A stretch of 39,890 nucleotides of DNA from Caldilineaceae bacterium SB0664_bin_27 (GCA_009838625.1 VXRG01000090.1:33044-72933), one strand, 5' to 3'; numbered from the stretch's first letter, positions 7,931-16,924 are shown. Made by a program: numbers and translations. Notes: a model not told the origin generated them from the sequence alone.

Positions 7931-8872
7931 CTAACTACCGTTTACAGAGTGGACGCGACCAAATATGTGCCTCAATCGTTCGACCACCTCTGCGGGCAGC
8001 GGGGGTCTCAATAGCGAGGCTATATTTTCCTCTAAGTGCCGGATATTGCCTGTACCGGTGAGAACAAGGTCGATCCCAGGTTCGTGACGGCAGAAGCGGT
8101 ATGCCGCCTCCGGCAAGGTCTTTGCGTCACTCAACTCCATTACCCACTCGAGCGGTTCAAAGAGGTCCACAGCGTCTACGTCAATCTCTCCGCTGCGCCG
8201 CAGCTCGACCAGAATCTCACGCAACCGTTCAGGTCTGCTGAATGCACGCCGCACTGCAAACATACATTCCGTCGCGATGCCCTTCTCCTGAGTCCCCGGA
8301 AACACGTCGCGCCTGGCGGTCTGGTTTAGTATATTGAAGCCGACCATGACCACGTCGAAGAGGTCGTCTTCGATGGCCTGCCGCAACAGGCGGTGCTCAA
8401 AGTCAGAGGCGAAGTGTTCGCTGACGGCCAGATGGCGAATCTTTCCTGCCTGGCGCATGCTTTGAAGTACCGGCACCAACTCTTCGCAGATGTGCCGGTA
8501 TTGTTCCATCCTTGCGCCGTGAAAGTGGAAGACGTCGATCGTCTCCACGCCGAGCCGCTTCAGGCTCGCCTCGACTCCGGCGGCAAACTCGTCAGCGGGC
8601 ACTGGTTCACCGTCGCGATAGGCGCCTTTTTTCGTCGCGATGACAAGGCTATCCCTGTCGAAGTCCTGGATCGACTTACCGACAATCTCCTCCGTACCGT
8701 AGGCCTGCGCCGTGTCAATATAGTTTACGCCTAGCTCCAGGGCGCGCCGGACGACCGCAATTGACTCCTCTTCACTCCGTCCCGTCGCTATGCCCAGCTT
8801 GCTTGGTCCGCCAGCCCCGATGCCCGCAACGCTGACGCGAAGACCCGTGCGACCAAAAGTCCGATACTCCAT
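7931..8872 (-). CDS. Aldo/keto reductase
   Basis: A 313-residue NADPH-dependent aldo/keto reductase with the (beta/alpha)8-barrel pattern. The catalytic tetrad can be read as Asp53 and Tyr58 (GVNYIDTAQAYG), Lys81 or Lys82 (VIATKKG), and the His in FHFHGAR (116 or 118). The N-terminal EYRTFGRTGLRVS is typical of the family. The substrate cannot be inferred. The ATG at 8872 has an AAGGGG-type site about 10 nt upstream. The gene converges on the Rph-like gene and diverges from a small membrane-protein gene. Confidence 0.92.
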   Translation of the reverse strand: MEYRTFGRTGLRVSVAGIGAGGPSKLGIATGRSEEESIAVVRRALELGVNYIDTAQAYGTEEIVGKSIQDFDRDSLVIATKKGAYRDGEPVPADEFAAGVEASLKRLGVETIDVFHFHGARMEQYRHICEELVPVLQSMRQAGKIRHLAVSEHFASDFEHRLLRQAIEDDLFDVVMVGFNILNQTARRDVFPGTQEKGIATECMFAVRRAFSRPERLREILVELRRSGEIDVDAVDLFEPLEWVMELSDAKTLPEAAYRFCRHEPGIDLVLTGTGNIRHLEENIASLLRPPLPAEVVERLRHIFGRVHSVNGS

Positions 8873-8974
8873 TCAAGCATTCCCCTTCCCAGATAGCCAG
8901 TTCTTGCCTCTGAGGTCACATTGTAGCGCGCCTTTCCGGGCGCCGGAAATCGTGCAGATGGCTCTACCACGTGC

Positions 8975-8980
8975 TATAAT
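8975..8980 (+). promoter_or_regulatory. Extended -10 promoter element
   Basis: TGCTATAAT gives a consensus -10 (8975-8980) with the extended TGn motif. No good -35 is visible (GTGCAG at 8952-8957), as is common for extended -10 promoters. It points to the small membrane protein at 9105. Confidence 0.5.
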
Positions 8981-9104
8981 GGCGCCGGTACCTGCATGAA
9001 GCCTGTCAGGCACCCGCGGGATACTGACCGGGGCAAGCGATTCATCATGCCGGTTCACGGGTTGCAAAGGGTCGGGCCGGTTGCCAGTTTCCGGCAGGTA
9101 TCGA

Positions 9105-9356
9105 ATGTCGGACGGCATGAAATCGAAAACCAACAGGAGAATCAAGGTGGAAGAAGATACTGTCCAGGAAGAAACCGCTGTAGCCGGGGAAGACGCGCCG
9201 GCCAAAGAGCAAGCTGCAACGGAATCCCAGGAAAGCGACCGTCCCAACTCATATGCTTTTGCAACGCTTCTATTCGGCGGTTGGGCTGCGCTCATGATTG
9301 CGTTTACTCTCATCGCCGTCGTTGCCATGTCTGTGGTGGGGATGGTTGCGGGATAA
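9105..9356 (+). CDS. Small single-pass membrane protein, unknown function
   Basis: An 83-residue protein with a basic start (MSDGMKSKTNRRIK), an acidic Glu/Ala-rich stretch (about 17-46) and one strong C-terminal hydrophobic helix (about 50-81) that ends at the stop. This is the architecture of a tail-anchored or single-span protein with a cytoplasmic head. I do not recognise a family. An in-frame TTG at 9081 and a later ATG at 9117 are alternative starts; the ribosome binding site is weak for all. An extended -10 promoter lies about 125 bp upstream. Confidence 0.6.
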   Translation: MSDGMKSKTNRRIKVEEDTVQEETAVAGEDAPAKEQAATESQESDRPNSYAFATLLFGGWAALMIAFTLIAVVAMSVVGMVAG

Positions 9357-9361
9357 AGTCT

Positions 9362-9407
9362 GAGCTTTCCTGCAGAACTGCCCTCCCAACAGAACTGCAG
9401 CTCTTTT
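9362..9407 (+). terminator. Possible rho-independent terminator after small membrane protein
   Basis: GAG...CTGCAG (9370-9375) pairs with CTGCAG (9395-9400)...CTC, followed by TTTT (9404-9407), six bases after the stop at 9356. The stem has an internal bulge and a 19-nt loop, so it is only a moderate candidate. Confidence 0.35.
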
Positions 9408-9711
9408 GGGCCAGTCCCGCTGCGGGTCGGCCACAATGACGGATCTTTGCCGTAAGACTCGGCGATTCACTGTCCTCTGAGGTTGGCCCGTCTGCCCACG
9501 CTCCACTTCCCATTTTCCAATACAAAACCTGGTCGGGTCGGCGTCACGGCGAGACTTCCCATCCTCCGCCAGCTGCGGCCTTGAGACTCCTACTGCGGAC
9601 TGAGAAGACCCCAGCGTCCCCGCCACACCATCTGTGACTGACGGGATGGTCAGCCAGTGAAGATGGCTTTCATTTCTCCATCCCGACCGGAACGAGCCCT
9701 ACTAGGACAGT

Positions 9712-9740
9712 TTGCATTCCCCTAGAGATGCTGCTATAAT
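9712..9740 (+). promoter_or_regulatory. Consensus-like promoter ahead of phosphodiesterase/ABC operon
   Basis: TTGCAT (9712-9717), a 17-nt spacer, then TATAAT (9735-9740) preceded by the extended TGC. Transcription would begin near 9747. No other strong promoter is visible before the phosphodiesterase gene at 10211, so this is the probable operon promoter, with a leader of about 460 nt. Confidence 0.65.
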
Positions 9741-9863
9741 CCCGGCGCTCACACGTTTGAGTGGGGCGGAGTCTGTTTTCAAGGTATCGAACTATTCAGC
9801 GCCGGGAGAACAGATAGATGGGTGAGACCAACCCGTTGATCGGGATAGCTCCAGGGTCTCACC
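9741..9863 (+). promoter_or_regulatory. Structured leader element with two perfect 9-bp stems
   Basis: Stem 1 pairs CCCGGCGCT (9741-9749) with AGCGCCGGG (9798-9806). Stem 2 pairs GGTGAGACC (9821-9829) with GGTCTCACC (9855-9863) and encloses a smaller CCCG-TTGAT-CGGG hairpin (9832-9844). Both stems are perfect over 9 bp. Stem 1 abuts the -10 box, so part of its 5' arm may lie upstream of the transcript start, which argues that it could act as DNA or belong to a longer RNA. It matches none of the riboswitch, 6S, SRP, tmRNA or RNase P consensus sequences I know. Confidence 0.45.
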
Positions 9864-9922
9864 AAAGCCCAGACAGTACGAATTTCAGCCCCGGCCAACA
9901 TAGCTACAAGAGTTCTGCCTAA
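9818..9922 (+). CDS. Possible 34-residue leader peptide / small protein
   Basis: ATG at 9818 opens a 34-codon frame to TAA at 9920-9922, starting MGETNPLIGIAPGSHQ and rich in Ser, Pro and Gly. GGGAG (9804-9808) lies 9 nt before the ATG, a near-ideal site, and a consensus promoter lies about 70 bp before the start. The second codon begins the 9-bp stem 9821-9829/9855-9863, so translation and folding would interfere. No family is recognised and the frame may be fortuitous. Confidence 0.35.
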   Translation: MGETNPLIGIAPGSHQSPDSTNFSPGQHSYKSSA

Positions 9923-10210
9923 CTTCAGTCAGGAGGGAGCCGAACGAACAGACGTTACCTGCCAGCAATGGCCTGGATTTCAACCTCAAACAGGCACGAA
10001 TTCCAGTTCATGTAAGGCAGGTCCTTTGGCAAAATCACTTCTGCCAAAGCATTCCTCTTCAGGCAACAGCCTCGCCTGAAAGATTGCACACCAATTAGCA
10101 CTGCTTAGCGGCGTCTTCGCAGTAGTCCTGCACGAACAGCACCCTACCAGAGCCCTGCGGAGGCACCTACCTGAACTTTCGCATACTTTACGGGGAGCAG
10201 TAAGCCAGCA
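9923..10210 (+). other. Remainder of operon leader, no gene seen
   Basis: An AGGAGG at 9931-9936 has no start codon at useful distance; the next ATG (9966) opens only a 15-codon frame. GGGGAG (10192-10197) precedes the phosphodiesterase ATG by 13 nt. I see no further structure here. Confidence 0.5.
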
Positions 10211-12199
10211 ATGACAAAGAAGATTTACGCTTATGGGATGGACGGTTTTGTCACTCCGATGATGAAACAGTTCGCGGCCGAAGGGTGTCTGCCGAATTTC
10301 AGCCGCCTGCTCAACGAAGGTACGGTAAACGAAACCTATCCCTCCTTCCCCGTCTGGACGCCCACCAACTGGGCCACTCTCTCCACTGGCGCCCACACAG
10401 GAACGCACAGTGTGCCCACCTGGCAGACCGTGGTGAAGCGAAAGTCCGGGGCAAACGAGAAGGATGTAACCGTCAGCAGTTTTGACGGCCGCGCCAACAA
10501 CGCGGAACGCATTTGGAACGCATTGGAACGCGCCGGACTCAAGAGCGTCGCCGTTCATTATCCGGGCGCCCACCCTTCCGGAGTGAACATTGGATATGTT
10601 GTGGACGGTTTCGGCGCGCCAGGTCACAACAGCACTGACTTCGAAGTAGCGGCAGCCCAGGCTTACACAACTGACGCGTCTGCGGTCGGAGAAGTCGCAA
10701 TGGGTCATGACGGTTCCGCGGTCGAAGGCCCGCGCAGCATAGAGCCTGTGCCTCCACTCTCCTCTCCCGATGGCTGGACGAATCTTCCGGAAAGCGCCTC
10801 TCCGCCGCTTGCAACCGAGTTCACTGTCGTCGCCCGCCTGGGAGGCGACGTCAACCGGTTCTACGTTCTTGCAGTCGACAGCCGCGGAAGTGGCTACGAT
10901 CAGATCCGGATCTGCCGTAGTCGGGACGGGGCCGACGTCTTGGCTGATACCAGGGCTTGCGAATGGAGCGGTTGGGCCGTCGAGACGTTCCGCATCGACG
11001 GACGCGACCAGGAAGCCGCCGTCCGCTTCAAACTAATGGAGCTCGCTCCCGATGGCAGCGCCCTGAAACTGTACCGCACACAGATCACCTACACCGATGG
11101 CTTCACCTATGGGGACGCCGAACTCGAAGAAGAACTGATCCGACGCTTCGGGCCCTATCAGGAACATGCCTCAATGACGCCATATACGTCAGGCATGATC
11201 GACTTCGATACGGCTCTCGAAGAATGCGAGTACCAGGGTATCTGGTTTGCCAATGTCGCCAACTTCATGCTCCACGAGAGAGATTGCTCCTACTTCACCT
11301 GCCACTGGCACCTGTATGACTATCTCAATCATATCCATCTGGCCGACGTAGATCCGGTGTGTCCCGGGTTCAATCCGGAGACCGAGGAGAAATACCTGGA
11401 CTACTTCCGCCGCGCTTACCAGGTCGGCGACCGCGTCCTAGGCCTGATGTACGAGGCAGCCGACAAGGCCAACGGCAACGGCGGCGAGGTCTATGTCGGA
11501 ATCATCTCCGACCACGGTGCGTTTCCCGACGTGCGCATCGCCAATCTTCGCCAGTTTCTTTGCGACAAGGGCTTTCTCGTCCTAAAGGACGGCGGAGAAG
11601 AGGCAATTGCCCAGGACCTGGACCCCTCATCTGAGCAGATCGACTGGGACCGGACCACGGCCTTCCTCGCTCGACGCGGCTTCGACATTACGATCAACGC
11701 CGATCCGGGACCAGAATTCGAACAGGTCGAACGCGAGCTCCTCACCGCACTGCGTACCTGGATCGACGAAGAGACCGGCAACACGGTCGTCGCTATCGCT
11801 TTGCCCAAACGCGACGCATATCTCCTCGGCCAGTGGGGAGACGAATGCGGAGATGTCATTCTCGCATGGGACCACGACTACGTCAGCGGCTACTACACGC
11901 AGTGGCTCGGGATCGAAGGCGGCGGAAATGTCGGCGCCCCTCTCGTGTACGGCGCCCACCATGGCGGCTTCATCCCAACGGAAAACGGCTTTTCGTCCAC
12001 TTTTGGCTCCTTTTTCCTGGACGGGCCGGGCCTCAAGAAGGGATACGAACGCCCCGTCGACCGGTTGGGCTATATTCATGCCGTCGACGTCGTTCCGACA
12101 TTTTGCCACATTCTGGGCGTCGAACCGCCTGCGCAAGCCCAGGGTACCGCGGCGCGCGATCTCTACGAGGGACATGAAATGGTCAGGGAGAGGAAGTAA
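10211..12199 (+). CDS. Alkaline-phosphatase-superfamily phosphodiesterase/nucleotide-pyrophosphatase-like protein
   Basis: A 662-residue metal-dependent phosphohydrolase of the type I phosphodiesterase / nucleotide pyrophosphatase group. Metal-ligand and nucleophile motifs are in the expected order: Asp11 (YGMDGF), the nucleophile segment TPTNWATLSTGAHTGTH (about 50-66), SDHGAFPD (about 434-441), and AHHGGFIPTENG (about 581-592). A beta-rich insertion of about 150 residues (about 160-310) separates the first metal motifs from the second half. No signal peptide is visible, so a cytoplasmic role is likely. The stop overlaps the next ATG by one base (TAATG), so it is translationally coupled to the first permease. 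It probably acts on an imported phosphorylated sugar or phosphodiester (inference). Confidence 0.85.
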   Translation: MTKKIYAYGMDGFVTPMMKQFAAEGCLPNFSRLLNEGTVNETYPSFPVWTPTNWATLSTGAHTGTHSVPTWQTVVKRKSGANEKDVTVSSFDGRANNAERIWNALERAGLKSVAVHYPGAHPSGVNIGYVVDGFGAPGHNSTDFEVAAAQAYTTDASAVGEVAMGHDGSAVEGPRSIEPVPPLSSPDGWTNLPESASPPLATEFTVVARLGGDVNRFYVLAVDSRGSGYDQIRICRSRDGADVLADTRACEWSGWAVETFRIDGRDQEAAVRFKLMELAPDGSALKLYRTQITYTDGFTYGDAELEEELIRRFGPYQEHASMTPYTSGMIDFDTALEECEYQGIWFANVANFMLHERDCSYFTCHWHLYDYLNHIHLADVDPVCPGFNPETEEKYLDYFRRAYQVGDRVLGLMYEAADKANGNGGEVYVGIISDHGAFPDVRIANLRQFLCDKGFLVLKDGGEEAIAQDLDPSSEQIDWDRTTAFLARRGFDITINADPGPEFEQVERELLTALRTWIDEETGNTVVAIALPKRDAYLLGQWGDECGDVILAWDHDYVSGYYTQWLGIEGGGNVGAPLVYGAHHGGFIPTENGFSSTFGSFFLDGPGLKKGYERPVDRLGYIHAVDVVPTFCHILGVEPPAQAQGTAARDLYEGHEMVRERK

Positions 12200-13149
12200 T
12201 GACGACAGAAGCGACAGCAAGCTCTCGAATACCTCTTCCCCGCTGGACGACTAACCTTCGCACCAAAGAGGCGATAGCAGGCTACATTTTCCTGTCGCCG
12301 TGGCTGCTGGGCATAATTCTCTTCATCATCGGCCCAATGATGACCTCCGGTTTCCTCAGCTTCACCCGGTATGACGTGGTAAATCCTCCTGACTTCGTGG
12401 GCTTGAAGAACTTCATCGAAATCTTCACCAAAGACCGACTTTTCTGGCCCTCGATGATGCTGACTTTTCGCTACGCCCTGATCGTCGTGCCACTGTCGCT
12501 GGTCGGGGCACTATCTGCGGCTATGCTACTCAATCAGGCGCTGCGCGGGACGGCCTGGTTCCGCACCTTTTTCTTCCTGCCACACCTGACGCCCATCGTG
12601 GCCTCCGCCGTGCTTTGGGGCTGGATCTTCAACGCCGACGTGGGGCCGATAAATCACTGGATTCGTACCATTACCGGCAGCGACAACGCCCCCGGTTGGT
12701 TTCGCGATCCGGACTGGGCCATGACCGGCCTCATAATCATGGCGATGTGGGGGGCGATCGGCGGCAACACAATGTTGATCTTTCTGGCCGGTCTTCAGGG
12801 CGTGCCCCAAGAACTGTACGACGCGGCCGTCGTTGACGGCGCCGGTCTCTGGGCCAAGTTCCGCAACGTAACGATCCCCATGCTTACCCCCACCATATTC
12901 TTCAACATGGTTCTTGGCATTATCGGTGCACTCAAAGTCTTTGCCGCCGCCTTTGTCGCCACCCAGGGCGGGCCAGCTTACGCTACCTGGTTCTACGCCC
13001 TTCACATTTATACGCGTGCCTTCCAGTACTTTGAGATGGGTTACGCTTCGGCCCTGGCTTGGATCTTTTTCTTCGTCTTGTTCGTCTTCACTTATGTTCA
13101 GTTCAGGCAGTCGCGACGATGGGTTTACTACGCAGGGGAGGTGGACTGA
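12199..13149 (+). CDS. Carbohydrate ABC transporter permease, MalF/UgpA type (set 1)
   Basis: A 316-residue inner-membrane permease with six predicted spans. The ATPase-contact EAA loop is ELYDAAVVDGAGLWAKFRNV (about 204-223). The conserved KEAIAGYIFLSPWLLGIILF start and the closing FRQSRRWVYYAG are typical of CUT1 importers. A GGAGAGGAAG site lies just before the ATG inside the phosphodiesterase gene. It ends with TGATG, coupling it to the MalG-type partner. It resembles the set-2 MalF-type permease (17002-17946) closely in the EAA loop and C-terminus, so the two sets are paralogous. Confidence 0.93.
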   Translation: MTTEATASSRIPLPRWTTNLRTKEAIAGYIFLSPWLLGIILFIIGPMMTSGFLSFTRYDVVNPPDFVGLKNFIEIFTKDRLFWPSMMLTFRYALIVVPLSLVGALSAAMLLNQALRGTAWFRTFFFLPHLTPIVASAVLWGWIFNADVGPINHWIRTITGSDNAPGWFRDPDWAMTGLIIMAMWGAIGGNTMLIFLAGLQGVPQELYDAAVVDGAGLWAKFRNVTIPMLTPTIFFNMVLGIIGALKVFAAAFVATQGGPAYATWFYALHIYTRAFQYFEMGYASALAWIFFFVLFVFTYVQFRQSRRWVYYAGEVD

Positions 13150-14075
13150 TGGCGGGCGAAGCAATTGCCTCAGGCCGAAAGCAGACCGAAAGCGGAATCC
13201 ACCCAGCTGGGATATTCCAGTCAGCTTCATTCCAACGCGCCATAGGCCGGGGAATCCTCTATCTGGTCGCCATTTCCAGTTCGGCCATTTTCATGTTCCC
13301 CTTTGTCTGGACGGTACTCTCCTCGCTTAAGAGAGGGGGCGAACTGTTCAGGTTTCCTCCTACGTGGCTTCCGGAGGTTCCACAGTTTCAAAACTATCCG
13401 AAGGTCTTCGAAATCGTGTCGTGGGCCACTTGGACTTGGAACTCGACCTTTGTGGCGATCGTCTCAACCTTTGGCGCCGTTCTGACGGCGGCACTCGTGG
13501 GTTACTCTTTCGCCCGTTTTCGGTACCCGGCGCGGGACGTACTCTTTATCATCACCCTCAGCACCATGATGTTGCCGGTAGAGGTTACTCTGATTCCTCT
13601 CTACCTCATGTTCGCAAAGATTGGATGGCTGGACACTTACAGACCGCTGATAATCCCTTCCTTTTTCGGCGGCAGCGCATTTCTCATTTTCCTGATGCGC
13701 CAGTTTTTTCTCAGCATTCCCATCGATCTCGATGAGGCGGCGCGAATCGACGGCGCCGGCTATGTTCGCATCTTTTGGCAGATCCTGATGCCTCTGTCCA
13801 TTCCTGTCACGGCGACGGCGGCTGTTCTCACTTTCATGTCACAGTGGAACGAATTCCTCTACCCCTTCATCTTTCTGAACACAAAGACGAAGTACACGCT
13901 AGCGATTGGAATCCGCTATTTCCAGGCAGTAGCCGGCTTCGCCGATGACACCGAGCCAAAGTACCACCTGCTCATGGCAGCCAGTGTGATGATGACAGCG
14001 CCTATCATCATTATCTTCTTTTTGGCGCAACGGTATCTCGTCCAGGGGATTGTCATGTCCGGAATAAAGGGATAG
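13149..14075 (+). CDS. Carbohydrate ABC transporter permease, MalG/UgpE type (set 1)
   Basis: A 308-residue permease with about six spans and the EAA loop DLDEAARIDGAGYVRIFWQI. It ends in the family-typical QRYLVQGIVMSGIKG. I take the ATG at 13149, which overlaps the preceding TGA (TGATG) and has GGGGAGGTGG just upstream, over an in-frame start 30 codons earlier inside the neighbouring gene. It would pair with the set-1 MalF-type subunit. No ATP-binding subunit is encoded in the window, so a shared MsmK/UgpC-type ATPase elsewhere is likely. Confidence 0.93.
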   Translation: MAGEAIASGRKQTESGIHPAGIFQSASFQRAIGRGILYLVAISSSAIFMFPFVWTVLSSLKRGGELFRFPPTWLPEVPQFQNYPKVFEIVSWATWTWNSTFVAIVSTFGAVLTAALVGYSFARFRYPARDVLFIITLSTMMLPVEVTLIPLYLMFAKIGWLDTYRPLIIPSFFGGSAFLIFLMRQFFLSIPIDLDEAARIDGAGYVRIFWQILMPLSIPVTATAAVLTFMSQWNEFLYPFIFLNTKTKYTLAIGIRYFQAVAGFADDTEPKYHLLMAASVMMTAPIIIIFFLAQRYLVQGIVMSGIKG

Positions 14076-14135
14076 CTCTCCTCTACATTTGTAGTTTTCT
14101 GTCGATAGTTGTCCCAACCACAAGGAGGAAGCAAA

Positions 14136-15473
14136 ATGCTTCACAAACGTGTAAGTCGTCGCCAGTTCCTGGCTGGTTCTCTTGCAGCGACCGGCGGCCT
14201 GGCCCTATCTGCCTGTGTTCCTGCCGGCGCCCCTGCCGGCGGTGATTCCGGGGATGAGATGATGGCCTCGGAGGAACCCGTCACCGTTCTCTTCCACACG
14301 CGCCTGGGTACACACGCAGACTGGCACATCAGCCGTCAGCCCTTGTTCGAAGAGCAGAATCCCGGCATCAACCTGGAGATCGATGAGCTGCCCGGCAATG
14401 AGATGTATCCCAAGATCTACGCTCTCTCTGCCTCCGGTACGGTTGGAGACGTGGTCTGGACCTATCTCAACAACCCGCCCGAGCACAAGGCCAAGGGCGT
14501 CCTGATTCCGCTCGACGACATAGTCGCCGCCAAAGACTTCGATCTGTCCAACTTCTGGGACTCGCTGCTGGCCGCTCTTACCTTGGACGGCGAGCTGCAC
14601 GCCATACCCAACCACGGGCACTACGGGACTACCGCCTACTATCACAACAAGACTCTGATTGAAGAGTCAGGCGGAGAGCTCCCGCACCCGGACTGGACGA
14701 CCGATGACTACGTTGCGATCGGTAAAGCGGTAACGGATCCTCCCGAGGTCTGGGGCATCCGTTCCTTTGGTACAGGCCAGGAACACGTCCCGTCCTATCT
14801 TCGCATCTTCGGCGGCGACGCCATTAGCGAAGACGGCACGATGTCCTTGCTGGACCAGGAAGAATCGATCGCGGGCCTGCGCTGGCTCTATGACCTGCAG
14901 CACACGCATGAAGTCGATCCATGCCAGTGCGGCGACGAGGCGGTAAACAACTTCGTTGCCGGTAAGGTGGGCTCCTTCAACACGACCACAGGCTTGATTG
15001 GTCGGTACACCAACATGAAGAACGAAGGGGACATTGAGTTCGAGTGGGATGCTGTCGTAGGACCGGTCGGACCGACAGGACTACGGGGTTCACAGGTGTC
15101 GGCTGCTGCCTTCGGCATAACCGGCAACTCCAAGAACCCCTCGGAGGCGTTCCAGGTGCTGGACTTCTACTCCACCAAAGAGGACGGCATCGAGCATGTC
15201 TTCTTTGGCGCCGGCAGCCCAGGCGGCCGCAAGGACGTTTGGGAGAGCGATGAGCTCAATTCCATCCACCCGATCTTCCGCCAGCACCAGCAGATCTATC
15301 CTGAAGGCCCGCGCAATTGGCACCGCCCGGCCAATGCCCGGACGTCGGAGTTCGTCGATACGATGAACAACAATCTCCAGGCCATTTGGACGCAGGCAGT
15401 AGAGTTTGAAGAGGGCGTCGAGCAGACTCACCTCCTTGTACAGGAAGTCCTGGACAAGGACCCGCTGGCATAG
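14136..15473 (+). CDS. Extracellular solute-binding lipoprotein (set 1), Tat signal
   Basis: A 445-residue sugar-binding protein of family 1. The N-terminus has a twin-arginine motif (VSRRQFLAG, Arg8-Arg9) and a lipobox ending LALSAC with Cys27, so it is probably folded before export and then lipid-anchored. The mature part has the family's PVTVLFHTRLGTHADWH opening and an NWHRP...Q-rich C-terminal region. The ATG at 14136 follows AAGGAGGAA (14123-14131), which rules out the TTG nine codons upstream. It delivers substrate to the permeases encoded just before. A strong hairpin follows 21 bp after the stop. Confidence 0.92.
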   Translation: MLHKRVSRRQFLAGSLAATGGLALSACVPAGAPAGGDSGDEMMASEEPVTVLFHTRLGTHADWHISRQPLFEEQNPGINLEIDELPGNEMYPKIYALSASGTVGDVVWTYLNNPPEHKAKGVLIPLDDIVAAKDFDLSNFWDSLLAALTLDGELHAIPNHGHYGTTAYYHNKTLIEESGGELPHPDWTTDDYVAIGKAVTDPPEVWGIRSFGTGQEHVPSYLRIFGGDAISEDGTMSLLDQEESIAGLRWLYDLQHTHEVDPCQCGDEAVNNFVAGKVGSFNTTTGLIGRYTNMKNEGDIEFEWDAVVGPVGPTGLRGSQVSAAAFGITGNSKNPSEAFQVLDFYSTKEDGIEHVFFGAGSPGGRKDVWESDELNSIHPIFRQHQQIYPEGPRNWHRPANARTSEFVDTMNNNLQAIWTQAVEFEEGVEQTHLLVQEVLDKDPLA

Positions 15474-15494
15474 TTGATTTTGGCGGATGTTTCG

Positions 15495-15531
15495 GCCGCG
15501 GCCCGGAATCTGACGGAACCCGGGTCGCGGC
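15495..15531 (+). terminator. Strong hairpin after first binding-protein gene
   Basis: A 12-bp stem with one G-T pair: GCCGCGGCCCGG (15495-15506) with CCGGGTCGCGGC (15520-15531), loop 13 nt. There is no T-run after it, so it is better read as a partial terminator or 3'-end stabiliser of the binding-protein mRNA. Confidence 0.65.
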
Positions 15532-15580
15532 ATTTGACGATAGACTACTCTTATCCGTCATTCCATTCTCGGAGGATACA

Positions 15581-16924
15581 ATGAAAGATCACGTTTCTCG
15601 CCGTTCATTCCTGCAAGGGGCACTCGCCGTCTCCGCCGGCGCACTTGCCGCCTGTGTCGCCCCAGCTGCTCCGGCAGAAGAGATGGGCGACGAAGGCGCC
15701 GCAATGGAGCCCGTCCACTTGCGCTGGGACACCTTCCGCGGCATCGGCAGCGGTTGGAATGAAGAGCGCATCGAGACCTTTACGGAAATGCACTCCGATG
15801 TGACGATCGAGCTGCGGCCCCTGGCCGGCTCAGGCCAGCAGGATAACTACGCCAAGATGTACGCAGCCCAGGCCGCCGGCGATCTCGGCGAAATCATCGC
15901 CTTCGATCCCTCCCACTACCACTTCTGGCGCGCCATCAACAAGAATATCATCATGCCCATCGACGAGCTGGTTGCCGCCGATGGCACTGATCTGAGCCAG
16001 TGGTTTGAACACTTCCTGGGCTTGCAGTATTACCAGGGCAAACTTTACGGGTTCCCCAGTTGGGGCTGGGCCGGCTTCGATACGCTCGTAACCAACGCCG
16101 TGCACCTGGAAGAGGCCGGCATCGATCTGCCCAACCCGACTGGACACGACGTCTCGATCGACACCATAGACGAGTGGGCACACTCTTTCTATGTCGAAGG
16201 CGAGCGTTTCGGGCTGAACATCAGCCACAACGAAGCAACTGTCGTCGTCCTTTGCCGTCTGTTTGGCAGCTCATTGATTAATGAAGAAGGCACCAAGTGC
16301 CTGCTGCTCGACGACCCCAACGCAACGGAAGCGATGCGCTGGGCCTACAAACTGGGCGTAGAAGAGCAGGTGCTTCCGGCCCCAGGCGACCTCGAAAACA
16401 CCGGCGGCGCGCTCGTGGCAGGGCTTCTCACCTTGAACTGGTGCGGCTCGCTCTGCGTGCGCAACTTCAAGAATCAGATTGAAGACGAAACGGTCGCCAA
16501 GGCCTGGCAGGTTCTCTTCCCGCTGCGGGAAGATGGCCGCATCCCCTCGCAACTGCGCGGCGGCACCTGGAATCTTCGCACCGATCAGGACCACGCAGAC
16601 ATCGGCTACCAGTTCCTACTTCACATCGCGGGCCACGACGGCAGCCTCGACTTCAACCTGGTCGCCCGTAACTTCGCGATGGTGCGTCCTGACGTAGTTC
16701 AATCCCTTATCGACGAGGATCCGATCCACGAGTGGTTTATCCCGAGTCTTGAAAACGGGATCCCCGCTCATGCGCCGGCCAACTCTCGCGGGCGCGAGTA
16801 TACCTCGGCTGTGCAGCAGTGGACCGACCTTCTCCTCGACCCGCACCAGCCGGTTGAGTTCGAAAAGGGCTTGCAGGACCTGCACGACAATATCCAGGCA
16901 GTACTCGACGAAGATCCAGCGTAG
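15581..16924 (+). CDS. Extracellular solute-binding lipoprotein (set 2), Tat signal
   Basis: A 447-residue family-1 binding protein. It has a twin-arginine signal (HVSRRSFLQG, Arg7-Arg8) and a lipobox ending in Cys25 (GALAAC). The mature domain begins with a strand (VHLRWDTFRG) typical of the fold and continues through the usual two-lobe pattern. The ATG at 15581 follows GGAGG (15572-15576). It is distinct in sequence from the set-1 protein, so the two probably bind different ligands. It directly follows the set-1 binding protein and precedes the set-2 permeases, so the two binding-protein genes sit back to back in the operon. A perfect hairpin follows 19 bp after the stop. Confidence 0.92.
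   Translation: MKDHVSRRSFLQGALAVSAGALAACVAPAAPAEEMGDEGAAMEPVHLRWDTFRGIGSGWNEERIETFTEMHSDVTIELRPLAGSGQQDNYAKMYAAQAAGDLGEIIAFDPSHYHFWRAINKNIIMPIDELVAADGTDLSQWFEHFLGLQYYQGKLYGFPSWGWAGFDTLVTNAVHLEEAGIDLPNPTGHDVSIDTIDEWAHSFYVEGERFGLNISHNEATVVVLCRLFGSSLINEEGTKCLLLDDPNATEAMRWAYKLGVEEQVLPAPGDLENTGGALVAGLLTLNWCGSLCVRNFKNQIEDETVAKAWQVLFPLREDGRIPSQLRGGTWNLRTDQDHADIGYQFLLHIAGHDGSLDFNLVARNFAMVRPDVVQSLIDEDPIHEWFIPSLENGIPAHAPANSRGREYTSAVQQWTDLLLDPHQPVEFEKGLQDLHDNIQAVLDEDPA

Noticed and set aside
9741..9863. 6S, SRP, tmRNA, RNase P RNA or a known riboswitch
   Set aside because: None of the conserved sequence blocks of these RNAs is present; only the stems are real.
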